From positions 1 through 64,000 of the forward strand of contig SKQS01000114.1 in NCBI GenBank assembly GCA_007118895.1: a DNA stretch of 64,000 nucleotides, written 5' to 3'. Below, one piece after another: positions 29,198 to 38,837 of the stretch. The position numbers were made by a program, and so were the translations under genes. A model generated the notes under the pieces. The model searched no databases, was not told the DNA's origin, and saw only the letters and a list, made by a program, of their open reading frames with translations. The stretch comes from Wenzhouxiangella sp. (GTDB lineage: Bacteria > Pseudomonadota > Gammaproteobacteria > Xanthomonadales > Wenzhouxiangellaceae). How positions within the stretch are numbered: the stretch's first letter is position 1; each line of letters opens with the position of its first letter.

Positions 29198-31515
29198 TCA
29201 TGAATCGGTTCATCAAGCACAAGTTCTCCCTGGGCGTGACTCTCGCGGCGGCCCTGGCCGTCATAGCCAGCACGGCAATGGCGAGACTGGAAGCGCCGGA
29301 TCACATCCTCTACGGCAACGTGACGCTGTTCGGCAACCCGGTCGCACCGGGCACCGTGGTCGAAATGCGAACCATGCCCACTGGCGATGTATTGGCTCGC
29401 TACATTATGGGCCGCGACAGCACCCTGGGTGGCCAATACGCGCTGCGAACGCCAATGGACGTGGTCGAGCCGCGCATCGAGGGCAGGGCGCGACCGGGTG
29501 ACCCGATTCAGATCTTCATCGGCTCGCAGCTGGCCGCGCAGACCTCGGTGGGTAACGAGGGCACCGCGATACGACTGGACCTGGACCCGCAGAACATGGG
29601 AACCGGCCCGAGCATCAGCATCGACGATGTCGAAGCGCTGGAAGGCAACTCCGGGCTGACCCCGATGACCTTCACCGTGACCATGAACACCACCAGTGAC
29701 GAGGATATGGTGATCGACTGGCATACCGTCGATGTCACCGCGTTGGGCGGCATCGCCTGCAGCGAATCCGTCGACTACCTGTCGGCCTCGTCAACCTTGG
29801 TCATACCGCAGGGCGAGATGGAAGGCCAGCTGACTGTACAGGTCTGCGCCAACACCATCATCCAGCCCGATCGCGAATACGAGGTCCACCTGGTGCCCCA
29901 GACACCGGCCGTGCTGGCCAAGGGCATAGGCACCGGCCTGATCATCGATGATGACGATGTGCCGACCCTGATGGTCGACAACCAGACCATACTGGAGCCA
30001 TCGGCCGGCGAGACGGCGGTCATGGGCTTCAGTCCGATGCTTTCGCGCAGCCACGGCTTTGACATCAGCATCGATTACCAGACGGTCAATCTCAATGCAA
30101 CTGCCGGAATCGACTACGAGCCGATCCAGGGCACGCTGACCATTCCCGCTGGCGAGGTTTCGGCCACCCTGCCGGTGCTGATCCTCGGTACCGGCTCGGC
30201 CGGGCCGCCGAAGAGCTTCAGGCTGGACTTCGCCAACCCGGTCAACGTCAATGCCGATGAACTCTCTGCACTGGGCATCATCGTTGATCCACGCTACGTG
30301 CCGGCCATCACCCACGAAGACGACATCGTCAACGGCGAGGATGGCATCGTCGGGCTGACCGAGCCGACTGCGGTGGCCCTGTCGCCGGACGGTTCGCACC
30401 TGTACGTGGCCAGCGAAAGCGGCAACTCGGTACTGGTGTTTTCCCGTAACAGCTTCAACGGGCGCCTGAGTTATGTCGACATGTACAACAATCAGCGCGT
30501 CGGGTTCGAAACGGCAAACCTGGGCGGGCCCATGGACCTGGTCGTCAGCGGTGATGGTCTGCATGTCTATGTGGCCTCGCGCCTGGACAGGGCAATTGCC
30601 GTGCTGGCCCGCAATCCTGGCAGCGGCGCGCTAAGCTTTGTCGAGAACCAGATTCAGGGAGCAGCCGGCCCCAACGGCGGTTCCTCGGTCAACGGTCTGG
30701 ACGGCGTCAAGGCGCTGGCACTGAGCCCGGACGGTGAGCATCTGTATGCCGCCTCCGGCGTTGACCACGCCGTGGCCGTGTTCTCTCGCGATGAAACCAC
30801 CGGCGCGCTTCAGTTCCTTCGCGCCTATGTCAAGGACCAGGACGACGGTCACGGCAATACCCTGAGCCATCTCGACCGGCCGGCCGGCATCATCGTCTCA
30901 GGTGACGGCGCCCAGGTCTACGTGGCTTCGCGCTTCGGCAATGCCGTCCATGTGCTAGATCGTGACAGCGATGCGGCCAGTGATGACTTCGGCCTGCTCC
31001 AGCTCAGTGCAATCTATCGCAAGGGCATTGCCGGCATCACCAATATCGGTGGCGCCATCGACCTGGCGCTAAGCGAAGATGGACTGCATCTGTACGTGGC
31101 CGCCGAGAACGACAATGCCGTGGTGCTGTTCGACCGTCAGCCCGACGGCACGCTCAGCCAGCGCCAGAGCTGGCTCAAGGGTGGGCAGGACCTGCCCGGA
31201 CTGGGTGGTGCCAGCAGCATTACCCTGTCACCGGATGGCAACGAGCTTTTCGTGCCCGGCTTTGCCGACCACAGCCTGACCGTGTTCCGACGCTACGCCG
31301 AGGACGAGGACGGGTTCAATGCCGGTCAGCTCAAGCCGCGCCAGACCCTGTTCGACAACCAGGGACGGATTATGAACATGGCCGGGCCGGTGGCCTCGGC
31401 GGCCAGCGACGATGATAAACATCTCTACGTGGCTGCCAACGAGGACAACGCCATCGTCATACTCAACCGGGTGCCGCTGGACATGATCTTCGCTGACGGT
31501 TTCGAGGCGCCCTGA
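29194..31515 (+). CDS. Exported Calx-beta and beta-propeller protein with IFADGFE terminus (773 aa)
   Basis: The start ATG 29194 overlaps the stop of the 2885-aa gene; ATG 29200 is a close alternative. A signal peptide (SLGVTLAAALAVIASTAMA) ends near residue 30. Residues about 145-265 and 270-370 are two Calx-beta-like domains, with ISIDDVEALEGNSG and VDYLSASSTLVIPQGE followed by DYEPIQGTLTIPAGEVSATL; such domains often bind calcium. Residues 375-765 form a seven-bladed propeller with blades such as SPDGSHLYVASESGNSV, closely related to those in the 4521-aa protein of the same operon. The protein ends IFADGFEAP. It is the last gene of the five-gene unit; a GC-rich hairpin follows. It may bind or present the giant partners (inference). 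Confidence 0.85.
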   Translation: MIMNRFIKHKFSLGVTLAAALAVIASTAMARLEAPDHILYGNVTLFGNPVAPGTVVEMRTMPTGDVLARYIMGRDSTLGGQYALRTPMDVVEPRIEGRARPGDPIQIFIGSQLAAQTSVGNEGTAIRLDLDPQNMGTGPSISIDDVEALEGNSGLTPMTFTVTMNTTSDEDMVIDWHTVDVTALGGIACSESVDYLSASSTLVIPQGEMEGQLTVQVCANTIIQPDREYEVHLVPQTPAVLAKGIGTGLIIDDDDVPTLMVDNQTILEPSAGETAVMGFSPMLSRSHGFDISIDYQTVNLNATAGIDYEPIQGTLTIPAGEVSATLPVLILGTGSAGPPKSFRLDFANPVNVNADELSALGIIVDPRYVPAITHEDDIVNGEDGIVGLTEPTAVALSPDGSHLYVASESGNSVLVFSRNSFNGRLSYVDMYNNQRVGFETANLGGPMDLVVSGDGLHVYVASRLDRAIAVLARNPGSGALSFVENQIQGAAGPNGGSSVNGLDGVKALALSPDGEHLYAASGVDHAVAVFSRDETTGALQFLRAYVKDQDDGHGNTLSHLDRPAGIIVSGDGAQVYVASRFGNAVHVLDRDSDAASDDFGLLQLSAIYRKGIAGITNIGGAIDLALSEDGLHLYVAAENDNAVVLFDRQPDGTLSQRQSWLKGGQDLPGLGGASSITLSPDGNELFVPGFADHSLTVFRRYAEDEDGFNAGQLKPRQTLFDNQGRIMNMAGPVASAASDDDKHLYVAANEDNAIVILNRVPLDMIFADGFEAP

Positions 31516-31521
31516 CAATTC

Positions 31522-31549
31522 TGCCCACCGGTCGCAAGGCCGGTGGGCA
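31522..31549. terminator. GC-rich hairpin between convergent transcription units
   Basis: Ten-base arms at 31522-31531 and 31540-31549 with an 8-base loop lie just after the operon's last stop and before the stop of the convergent PPK2 gene. No T-run follows on either strand, so termination may need Rho or be inefficient. Confidence 0.45.
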
Positions 31550-31581
31550 ACCCGCCTGCCTTGTTCTACAGACTCCTGTGC

Positions 31582-32343
31582 TCAGCCAATTTCAGGGCGC
31601 TCCAGACCGATGTTTTCCAGCGTCGCCGGAGGCGTGCGGTCGGCAATCGTATCGACCACGGCCTTGAGCGCGGCCAGCCGGGCGTATTTCTTGCTGTTGG
31701 CGGGGATCACGTGCCACGGCGAGTAGGCGTTGTCGGTACGTTCGAACATCTCTTCGGCCGCGGCAATATAGTCATCCCAGCGCTTGCGGTTGCGCCAGTC
31801 TTCGTCAGTCATTTTCCAGCGTTTGAAGGGGCTGTTCATGCGCTTTTCGAATCGCTTGAGCTGGGTGTCGGCATCGATATGGAACCACAAGGAGGCCATG
31901 ATGACCCCGTCATCGGTCAGCCAGCGCTCGAACTCGTTGATTTCCTGGTAAGCACGCTGCCACTCTGCCTCACCGGCCAGACCCTCGACACGTTCGACCA
32001 GAACCCGCCCATACCAGGATCGGTCGAAAATGACGATTTCCCCCGGGGCTGGTACGCGCATCCAGAATCGGTACAGGTAGTGGCGCGACTGTTCCCACTT
32101 TTCGGGAGGCCCGATGCGGTAAACCTTGAAGCTGCGCGGGTCCAGGCGCTGGACCAGCCGACGGATGGCGCCCCCCTTGCCGGCTGCGTCCATGCCCTCG
32201 CAGTTGATGATCACCCGCGCACCTTCTCGCACCACGCTCAGCTGCAGTCGCAACAGATCCAGTTGCCAGGCTTTGAGCAGATGCTTGTAGGCTTCGTTTC
32301 TGAAGGACGGTTCCAGATCCAGTGTTCGCAAGCGATTGGTCAT
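31582..32343 (-). CDS. ppk2: Polyphosphate kinase 2 family protein
   Basis: A 253-aa cytoplasmic PPK2 enzyme, which transfers phosphate between polyphosphate and nucleotides. Walker A is GMDAAGKGG (residues 50-58) and Walker B is IVIFDRSWYGR with Asp107. The lid region is visible downstream (RFEKRMNSPFKRWKMTDEDW). The length is that of single-domain PPK2 proteins. Whether it makes ADP from AMP or NTP from NDP cannot be decided from motifs alone. ATG 32343 was chosen over an in-frame start at 32523 because GGAGG lies directly upstream and the family begins here. The gene is divergent from the DUF4212/symporter pair. Confidence 0.9.
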   Translation of the reverse strand: MTNRLRTLDLEPSFRNEAYKHLLKAWQLDLLRLQLSVVREGARVIINCEGMDAAGKGGAIRRLVQRLDPRSFKVYRIGPPEKWEQSRHYLYRFWMRVPAPGEIVIFDRSWYGRVLVERVEGLAGEAEWQRAYQEINEFERWLTDDGVIMASLWFHIDADTQLKRFEKRMNSPFKRWKMTDEDWRNRKRWDDYIAAAEEMFERTDNAYSPWHVIPANSKKYARLAALKAVVDTIADRTPPATLENIGLERPEIG

Positions 32344-32501
32344 AAAGGCCTCCGGGTTGATTTTGAAAGTCGGAGTTTTGAATGTTTGTCTTGATGGTGC
32401 CCGACTATGGTCGAATGGGCAAGCGGGCACCGGCGGTCTAGACTCCGGGTGCAATGTCGCAAAACGTCGACAAGGACGAGAATACAGGGAGTATCCAGAC
32501 C

Positions 32502-32768
32502 ATGTCACTCGACAAGACCGCACAGGCCTATTGGGCCGCCAACATCCGCGTTATCACCATCTGTCTGATCATCTGGGCTGTGGTGTCTTTCGGCTTCGCC
32601 ATTCTGTTCAGGCCGCTGCTGGCCATGCTCCCGATCACCATCGGCGGCGTGGATCTCGGCTTCTGGTTTGCCCAGCAAGGCTCGATCCTGACCTTCATCG
32701 TGCTGATTTTCTACTACACCTGGTACATGAATCGTCTCGATCGCAAGTTCAACGTAGACGAGCAATAG
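32502..32768 (+). CDS. DUF4212 small subunit of a sodium:solute symporter
   Basis: An 88-aa membrane protein with two transmembrane helices: ITICLIIWAVVSFGFAILF and LTFIVLIFYYTWYM. The N-terminal TAQAYWAANIRVI and the C-terminal MNRLDRKFNVDE are typical of DUF4212 proteins, the small partners encoded just before VC_2705-type sodium:solute symporters. ATG 32502 fits the family N-terminus and has AGGGA upstream; an earlier in-frame ATG at 32454 adds 16 unconserved residues. It lies 13 bases before the symporter gene. Confidence 0.88.
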   Translation: MSLDKTAQAYWAANIRVITICLIIWAVVSFGFAILFRPLLAMLPITIGGVDLGFWFAQQGSILTFIVLIFYYTWYMNRLDRKFNVDEQ

Positions 32769-32781
32769 GCCGGAGACAGAC

Positions 32782-34554
32782 ATGGACCAATTTACCCTCA
32801 ACCTTATTGTCGTCGGCTCTACCTTTGCGCTGTATATCGGCATCGCCATCTGGGCACGAGCCGGTACGACTTCCGACTACTATGCCGCCAGCCGCGGCGT
32901 CAATCCGATTGTCAACGGCGCGGCTACCGCCGCCGACTGGATGTCGGCTGCCTCCTTCATCTCGATGGCAGGACTGATCGCCTTCGTTGGCTACGGCAAT
33001 TCCAGCTTCCTGATGGGCTGGACTGGCGGCTACGTGCTGCTGGCGCTGCTGCTGGCGCCATACCTGCGCAAGTTCGGTCGGTTCACGGTTCCCGAGTTCA
33101 TCGGCGACCGCTTTTACTCGACCACGGCACGAATCACCGCGGTGATCTGCCTGCTGGTGATTTCGATCACCTACGTAATCGGCCAGATGACTGGTGCCGG
33201 TGTTGCCTTTTCGCGTTTTCTCGAGGTGCAGAACACCACCGGCCTGCTGATTGCCTCCACCGTGGTCTTCATCTATGCCGTGCTGGGCGGGATGAAGGGT
33301 ATTACCTATACCCAGCTGGCCCAGTACTGCGTGCTGATCACCGCTTACACCATCCCGGCAGTGTTCATTTCACTGCAGCTGACCGGCAACCCGGTGCCGC
33401 CGCTGGGACTGTTCTCGACCCATGCCGAGTCCGGCTTGCCGCTTTTGAGCAAGCTCGACCAGGTGCTGACCGAGCTGGGCTTCCACGACTACACCGGCCA
33501 TCATGGCTCGACCCTGAACATGTTCCTGTTCACCCTGTCGCTGATGGTCGGTACGGCCGGTCTGCCGCATGTGATCATCCGCTTCTTCACCGTGCCCAAG
33601 GTGGCCGATGCACGCAAGTCAGCCGGCTGGGCGCTGGTGTTCATCGCCCTTCTCTACCTGACCGCACCGGCGGTAGGTGCGATGGCCAAACTCAATATCA
33701 TCACCACGATCTATCCCGATGGCACCGCCGCAGAGCCAATCCGCTACGACGATCGGCCCGACTGGATGCACAACTGGGAGCAGACCGGCCTGCTGGCCTT
33801 CGAGGACAAGAACGACGACGGACGTATCCAGTACTACAACGACCGTTCCGAGGAGTTTGCCCCGATTGCCGAGGCGCGTGGCTGGGAAGGCAACGAGATC
33901 GTGACCTTCAACCAGGATATCCTGGTGCTGGCCAATCCGGAAATCGCTCAGCTACCGCCCTGGGTTCTTGCCCTGATTGCCGCCGGTGGACTGGCTGCGG
34001 CCCTGTCGACGGCTGCCGGTCTGCTGCTTGCAATTTCCTCGGCCATCAGCCATGACCTGCTCAAGTCGGTTTTCGCGCCTAACATCACCGACAAGCAGGA
34101 ACTCCTGTATGCGCGGATTTCCATGGCCTTCGCCATCGCCCTGGCAACCTGGCTCGGGCTCAATCCACCGGGCTTTGCGGCGCAAGTGGTGGCTCTGGCC
34201 TTCGGGCTGGCGGCGGCCACGCTGTTCCCGGCGCTGATGATGGGGATCTTTTCGAAGAAGATGAATACTCACGGGGCGGTTGCCGGCATGCTGGTCGGCC
34301 TGATTGCCACCTGTCTTTACATCTTCACCTACCTGGGCTGGTTCTTCATCCCCGGCACCAACATGCTGGCCAATACCCAGGAGAACTGGCTGTTCGGTAT
34401 CTCTCCGCTGTCGTTCGGCGCGGTAGGTGCAATGCTCAACTTCGCCACTGCCATCATCGTGATGAAGCTGACCAAGGCCCCACCGCCGGAGATCCAGGAG
34501 CTGGTCGAAAGCATCCGGGTGCCGCGTGGCGCCGGGGCTGCTTCGGATCATTGA
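32782..34554 (+). CDS. Sodium:solute symporter, VC_2705/ActP-like
   Basis: A 590-aa SLC5-family permease with about 13 membrane helices. Family features include DYYAASRGVNPIVNGAATAADWMSAA near the N-terminus, FIGDRFYS and GLPHVIIRFFTVPKVADARKS. A hydrophilic loop of about 70 residues in the second half (around 310-385) is a feature of this subfamily. Pairing with a DUF4212 gene points to the VC_2705 group, which accompanies acetyl-CoA synthetase loci and is thought to carry acetate or other short carboxylates. GGAGA precedes ATG 32782. The CrbS-like sensor kinase lies 0.7 kb downstream on the other strand and could control it (inference). Confidence 0.88.
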   Translation: MDQFTLNLIVVGSTFALYIGIAIWARAGTTSDYYAASRGVNPIVNGAATAADWMSAASFISMAGLIAFVGYGNSSFLMGWTGGYVLLALLLAPYLRKFGRFTVPEFIGDRFYSTTARITAVICLLVISITYVIGQMTGAGVAFSRFLEVQNTTGLLIASTVVFIYAVLGGMKGITYTQLAQYCVLITAYTIPAVFISLQLTGNPVPPLGLFSTHAESGLPLLSKLDQVLTELGFHDYTGHHGSTLNMFLFTLSLMVGTAGLPHVIIRFFTVPKVADARKSAGWALVFIALLYLTAPAVGAMAKLNIITTIYPDGTAAEPIRYDDRPDWMHNWEQTGLLAFEDKNDDGRIQYYNDRSEEFAPIAEARGWEGNEIVTFNQDILVLANPEIAQLPPWVLALIAAGGLAAALSTAAGLLLAISSAISHDLLKSVFAPNITDKQELLYARISMAFAIALATWLGLNPPGFAAQVVALAFGLAAATLFPALMMGIFSKKMNTHGAVAGMLVGLIATCLYIFTYLGWFFIPGTNMLANTQENWLFGISPLSFGAVGAMLNFATAIIVMKLTKAPPPEIQELVESIRVPRGAGAASDH

Positions 34555-34563
34555 GGTGAACCG

Positions 34564-34587
34564 CGGGCGCGGCGCATGCCGCGCCCG
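34564..34587 (+). terminator. GC-rich terminator hairpin after the symporter
   Basis: The stem has 10-bp arms at 34564-34573 and 34578-34587, a GCAT loop and a short TTT shortly after. It follows the symporter stop by 9 bases. Confidence 0.55.
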
Positions 34588-34592
34588 GGTTT

Positions 34593-34616
34593 GGGAAGAG
34601 GGGAAGAGGGGAAGAG
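34593..34616 (+). repeat. Three tandem copies of the octamer GGGAAGAG
   Basis: The unit GGGAAGAG repeats exactly three times and is followed by a further G-rich run to 34622. The all-purine tract lies in the 143-base spacer between the symporter and the next gene. Confidence 0.85.
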
Positions 34617-34663
34617 GGGGAGTAGTCATCACGGCGCTGTACCTGAATCTCCTTTTCCTCTAA

Positions 34664-34684
34664 CCTTTCACCTTTCACCTTTCA
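34664..34684 (+). repeat. Three tandem copies of the heptamer CCTTTCA
   Basis: Exact triplication of CCTTTCA with a partial fourth copy runs to within 14 bases of ATG 34698. The pyrimidine-rich tract occupies the position where a ribosome binding site would be expected, and no Shine-Dalgarno sequence is seen. Confidence 0.85.
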
Positions 34685-34697
34685 CCTTCCTTCACGC

Positions 34698-35219
34698 ATG
34701 TTGCTTGAATTCATCGCTGCCATCGCCCTGGGGCTGGGGACCGCCGGTCTGGTCATGGGCCTCAATTTCGCTACCGGGAGAAGGCTGCCGGCGTGGATGA
34801 TGCCGGCCTCAGCCGGGCTGGCGATGATCCTGTTCATGGTCTACATGGAATATTCGTGGTCAGAGCGTACCCGTGCCGGATTGCCGGAAGGCGTGGTGGT
34901 TACCGCAGTCAGCAGCGAGTCCATGTGGTACCGGCCCTGGACCTACATCAAGCCCCTGAGTCTGCGCATGGTCGCAGTGGATACCCGGCGCAATCGTCAT
35001 CACGCCGATGCACCGGGCCAGGTCATGACCTCGATATTGTTGATGGGCAGGTGGGTGCCAACGCGCGCCATTCCGGTGGTATTCGATTGTGACCTCGCGC
35101 GCCGGGCCGATCTGCATGCCGGGGTTGAAATGACCGATGATGGCAGCCTGATCGGGGCGGACTGGCGACAGCTTGGCGCCGGTGACACGGCGCTCGAGGC
35201 TGCCTGCGGTCCAGGCTGA
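34698..35219 (+). CDS. Small membrane protein of unknown function
   Basis: A 173-aa protein with two predicted N-terminal membrane helices (about 4-22 and 36-50, ILFMVYMEYSW) and a soluble C-terminal region of about 120 residues. The latter contains VTAVSSESMWYRPWTYIKP and GQVMTSILLMGRWVPTRAIPVVFDC. I do not recognise the family. It lies between the symporter and the CrbS-like kinase and converges with the latter (27 bases between stops). The start lacks a Shine-Dalgarno sequence and follows a heptamer repeat, so expression may be low or variable. Confidence 0.65.
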   Translation: MLLEFIAAIALGLGTAGLVMGLNFATGRRLPAWMMPASAGLAMILFMVYMEYSWSERTRAGLPEGVVVTAVSSESMWYRPWTYIKPLSLRMVAVDTRRNRHHADAPGQVMTSILLMGRWVPTRAIPVVFDCDLARRADLHAGVEMTDDGSLIGADWRQLGAGDTALEAACGPG

Positions 35220-35246
35220 AGGCAATTCCATATCCCCGGGACCGGA

Positions 35247-38200
35247 TCAGGCGCCTCGCCGCGCAACCGCCCTGCCCAGCAGCGCACGTAGAGCGGCCGG
35301 CCGAAGGGGCTTGTGAATGATCCGGTAACCGGCCTTGCGGGCAGCTTCTCGAACCGCCTCGGTCTGATCGGCGGTGATCAGAATCCCGGGCACATCGCGC
35401 CCCAGCCGATCACGGAGGTTATTCATCAGCTCGATACCGGTGGCCTGATCATCCAGGTGATAGTCGGCCAGCATCACGTCCGGACGCTGATCCGACCGTT
35501 CGATCACCGCGTAGGCTTGCGCCTCATCGGCGGCGGTGCACACCTGGCACCCCCACGGTTCGACCAGCGAGCGCATGCCGCTGAGGATTTCGGGCTCGTT
35601 GTCGATGCACAGGACGACCAGGCCATCCAGTCTCCGGGTATTCTGGCGCCGCGCGATTCTGGGCGGAGCTTCGGTCGCGTCGGATTCGGCCATCGGCACC
35701 GATATGGCAAACATCGTGCCCTGACCAGGCACCGACTTCAGTTCGATCGGGTGCTCAAGCATGCGTGCAATACGATCGACGATGGCCAGCCCCAGCCCCA
35801 GCCCGCGTTCACCGCTTCGCCGCGAGTCCTGCAGGCGGTGAAATTCGCGAAAGATCGCTTCGGTCTGGTCATCCGGGATGCCGGGGCCGGTATCCCAGAC
35901 CTGGATGCTCAGCTGCCGGCCATGGCGACGGCAGCCGATCAGCACTCGGCCCTGCTCGGTATAGCGCATTGCATTGGCAAGGAAATTCTGCAGTATCCGC
36001 CGCAACAGTCGCGCATCGCTTCGGACGCGGGCACTGCTGGCGACCAGGTCCAGTCGCAGTTTGCGCTCACGGGCCATGACCGAGAACTCCGCGTTCAGTG
36101 GCTTGAGAATATCGCTGATCGCAAACTCCTCGATACGGGTTGGAATGGCGCCGGCATCCAGGCGCGAGATATCGAGCAGCGCGCTGAGCAGTTGCTCGGC
36201 GCTGAGCAGGGAGCCGTCCAGCCTTTCGACCAGGTGTCGCTGGCTGTTGTCCAGCCCCGCCTGCTGTTCCAGCGCCGAGGCAAACAGGCGCGCGGCGTTC
36301 AGCGGCTGCAGCAAGTCGTGACTGGCGGCGGCCAGAAAGCGGGTCTTGGACTGATTGGCCTCGTCGGCTTCGCGCTTGGCCTCGCGCAGCGCATCCTCGA
36401 CCCGGGCGCGCTCCTCGACCTCGCGCCGCAGCGCGGCGTTGAGCTCGGTCAGCTCACGGGTTCGTTCCGTCACCCGCCGCTCCAGGCCGGCCTTGGCCTC
36501 GGTCAGATGATGCTGGCTTTCGCGTAGTGCCTGCTCGGTGCGTTTGCGCTCGGTGATGTCGGTAAAACTGGTCACGAAGCCGCCGCCGGGCATCGGGTTG
36601 CCGCGAATCTCGATGACCCGGCCGTCGGTGCCGACCCGCTCGTAGAAATGCGGATTGCGCTCACGCAACCACCGCATGCGGCGCTCGATGAGTTCCGCAG
36701 GATCGCCCTCGCCGAGCCGGCCCAGGCGAGCGTTGTACTCGAGCACGTCCCGAATCGGTCGACCGATGTGGATCAGGCCTTCCGGGTAGTCGAACAGCTT
36801 CAGGTAGGCGCGATTCCAGGCGACCAGGCGCAGCTCGCCGTCGACCACGCTGATGCCCTCGGACAGGTTCTCCATCGCCGATTGCAGCAATTCCTGGCGA
36901 AATTTGAGTTTCTGCGAGGTCTGGTCGAGCAGGTTGACCACGGCGTCGAACTGCATGCCGCTGCCAGCCAGCGCTGAGGAAAGCACCTGGCGGGTCGAAC
37001 TGGCCCCGATCACGCCGGACAGCACCCGTTCGACATGGCGGACCAGATCCGGGTCGGCTGGATCACCCGGGTTGACCCGGCTGCCCTGGTTGGCGGCGAA
37101 TTCCTCGAACGTCTGGTGTGCCCGGCGGTCTCCGATGAAACGTCGGGTCAGATCGAGGAAATCCCCCACCGTGGCCAGGCCTACACCGGAGGCGGCCATG
37201 CTGCCGGTGCCGCTGGCCGATCCGATGAATGCATTGGACTGAATTCGGTCGATCGAGCGCTGCTGTCCCAGCAGCGATCCGGCAACAAGCCCGGCTGCGT
37301 TCAACAGCAGCGACCAGACCACCCCGTGGGTCAGCGGGTCGGCAAACTCCCAGCCCAGCAAGGCCTCCGGTCTTAGCCAGCCCAGGCTCAAGGGGCCCGA
37401 TGCCAGCCAGTCCGGGAACAGCCCCGTGCCGCGCAGGATTACCGGCAACATGAGGCAATAGAACCAGATTGCGAAACCCAGGGATAGCCCGGTCAGTGCG
37501 CCCTGGCGATTGGCGCCACGCCAGAACACCGCTGCCAGCATCAGCGGTCCGAACTGGGCCACGGCGGCAAAAGACAGCAGGCCGATGCCGGCCAGGCTCT
37601 CGGCATAGGCGAACAGCCGGTAGTAGATCCAGGCCAGCAGCAGCAGCGCAATAATCACGGCCCGACGCACCATCAGCAGCGTTCTGCCCAAGTCGCCGCC
37701 ACGTTGACCGGGCGTCTGGCGGCGACGGAGAATGGCCGGCATCACAATGTCGTTGGATACCATTATGGACAAGGCCACCGCAGCGACAATAACCATCCCG
37801 GTCGCCGCCGAGAAACCTCCGAGCATGGACAACAGCGCCAGCCACTCCCGTTCGGCCGCGATCGGCAGAGTCAGCATGTAGCTGTCGGGCACCACGCGGT
37901 CACCGAAAGTCAACAGCCCGGCCACTGCCACCGGCACGATGAACAGCGCGATCAAGACCAGGTAGACCGGAAAAAGGATGCGCGCTGCACGAACCTCCCG
38001 TTCGCTGGTGCTCTCCACCACCGTGACATGGAACTGGCGTGGCAGGCAGAAGGCAGCCAGCATCGACAGCACCAGGATGGTCAGAAAGCTCAGCCTTAGA
38101 TTGTCTGGCGCGAACATGGCGGAGACCGCAGCCTCGTTGACGACAAAGGGATTGACCGCATCGATGCCGTCGAACAGGAACCAGGTCACGAATATCCCGA

Positions 38201-38837
38201 CGACCAGAAATGCCAGCAGCTTGACCAGCGACTCGAACGCTACCGCCAGCATCAGCCCGGGATGATGCTCGGTGGCATCAAGCTGTCGAGTGCCGAACAG
38301 GATGGTGAAAAGCGCCAGCAGCACGGCGATCAGCAGAGCGCTGTCGAGCAGCGGTCCCGGCTCGGTTGGCACCACAATGGCGTTCGTCGGGTCGGCGGTG
38401 AGCAGCGTGAATCCCATCGTGATCCCTTTCAGCTGCAGCGCGATATAGGGCACCACGCCGAGCACGGCCACGCAGGTCACGAGCACGGCCAGGCGCTGGC
38501 TCTTGCCGAAACGCGAGGCCAGGAAATCCGAGATCGAGGTGATGTTCTGCTCCTTGCTGATCCGCACCACCCGGACGATAAAGCCGCCCAGCACCGCGAA
38601 CATCAGCAGCGGCCCCAGGTAGACCGGTAGAAAATCCCAGCCGCTGGTAGCGGCCTGGCCGACCGCGCCGTAGAAGGTCCAGGAGGTGCAGTAGACGGCC
38701 AGCGACAGCGAATAGATCACTGGTTGGCCGAACAGCCCGCCATGCGTCCGCGCTCGCCTGTCACCCCACCAGGCAATTACGAACAGCAGGCCCACATAGG
38801 CCAGCGAGACGGCAATGATCAGTGTGGCGGAAAACAT
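35247..38837 (-). CDS. CrbS/MxtR-like SLC5-fused hybrid sensor histidine kinase
   Basis: A 1196-aa inner-membrane sensor. Residues 1 to about 510 form a sodium:solute-symporter-like region with 13 helices (YSLSLAVYCTSWTFYGAVGQ, VPYIALQLKGITMGF). A linker/STAC-like segment leads to a PAS domain (about 655-775; SEGISVVDGELRLVAWN). A short coiled coil follows, then HisKA with phosphoacceptor His840 (AASHDLLQPLNAARLF), HATPase (WDTGPGIPDDQ, GLGLGLAI) and a C-terminal receiver with Asp1125 (LADYHLDD). The order matches CrbS of Vibrio and MxtR of Pseudomonas, which control acetyl-CoA synthetase and acetate switching through CrbR. No CrbR-like LuxR regulator is adjacent. The neighbouring VC_2705-type symporter supports a carboxylate-sensing role. 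Confidence 0.88.
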   Translation of the reverse strand: MFSATLIIAVSLAYVGLLFVIAWWGDRRARTHGGLFGQPVIYSLSLAVYCTSWTFYGAVGQAATSGWDFLPVYLGPLLMFAVLGGFIVRVVRISKEQNITSISDFLASRFGKSQRLAVLVTCVAVLGVVPYIALQLKGITMGFTLLTADPTNAIVVPTEPGPLLDSALLIAVLLALFTILFGTRQLDATEHHPGLMLAVAFESLVKLLAFLVVGIFVTWFLFDGIDAVNPFVVNEAAVSAMFAPDNLRLSFLTILVLSMLAAFCLPRQFHVTVVESTSEREVRAARILFPVYLVLIALFIVPVAVAGLLTFGDRVVPDSYMLTLPIAAEREWLALLSMLGGFSAATGMVIVAAVALSIMVSNDIVMPAILRRRQTPGQRGGDLGRTLLMVRRAVIIALLLLAWIYYRLFAYAESLAGIGLLSFAAVAQFGPLMLAAVFWRGANRQGALTGLSLGFAIWFYCLMLPVILRGTGLFPDWLASGPLSLGWLRPEALLGWEFADPLTHGVVWSLLLNAAGLVAGSLLGQQRSIDRIQSNAFIGSASGTGSMAASGVGLATVGDFLDLTRRFIGDRRAHQTFEEFAANQGSRVNPGDPADPDLVRHVERVLSGVIGASSTRQVLSSALAGSGMQFDAVVNLLDQTSQKLKFRQELLQSAMENLSEGISVVDGELRLVAWNRAYLKLFDYPEGLIHIGRPIRDVLEYNARLGRLGEGDPAELIERRMRWLRERNPHFYERVGTDGRVIEIRGNPMPGGGFVTSFTDITERKRTEQALRESQHHLTEAKAGLERRVTERTRELTELNAALRREVEERARVEDALREAKREADEANQSKTRFLAAASHDLLQPLNAARLFASALEQQAGLDNSQRHLVERLDGSLLSAEQLLSALLDISRLDAGAIPTRIEEFAISDILKPLNAEFSVMARERKLRLDLVASSARVRSDARLLRRILQNFLANAMRYTEQGRVLIGCRRHGRQLSIQVWDTGPGIPDDQTEAIFREFHRLQDSRRSGERGLGLGLAIVDRIARMLEHPIELKSVPGQGTMFAISVPMAESDATEAPPRIARRQNTRRLDGLVVLCIDNEPEILSGMRSLVEPWGCQVCTAADEAQAYAVIERSDQRPDVMLADYHLDDQATGIELMNNLRDRLGRDVPGILITADQTEAVREAARKAGYRIIHKPLRPAALRALLGRAVARRGA

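Noticed and set aside
32344-32501. Sigma-54 promoter in the PPK2/DUF4212 divergent region
   Set aside because: No GG-N10-GC pair in the right context could be found; the spacer has no clear -35/-10 either.
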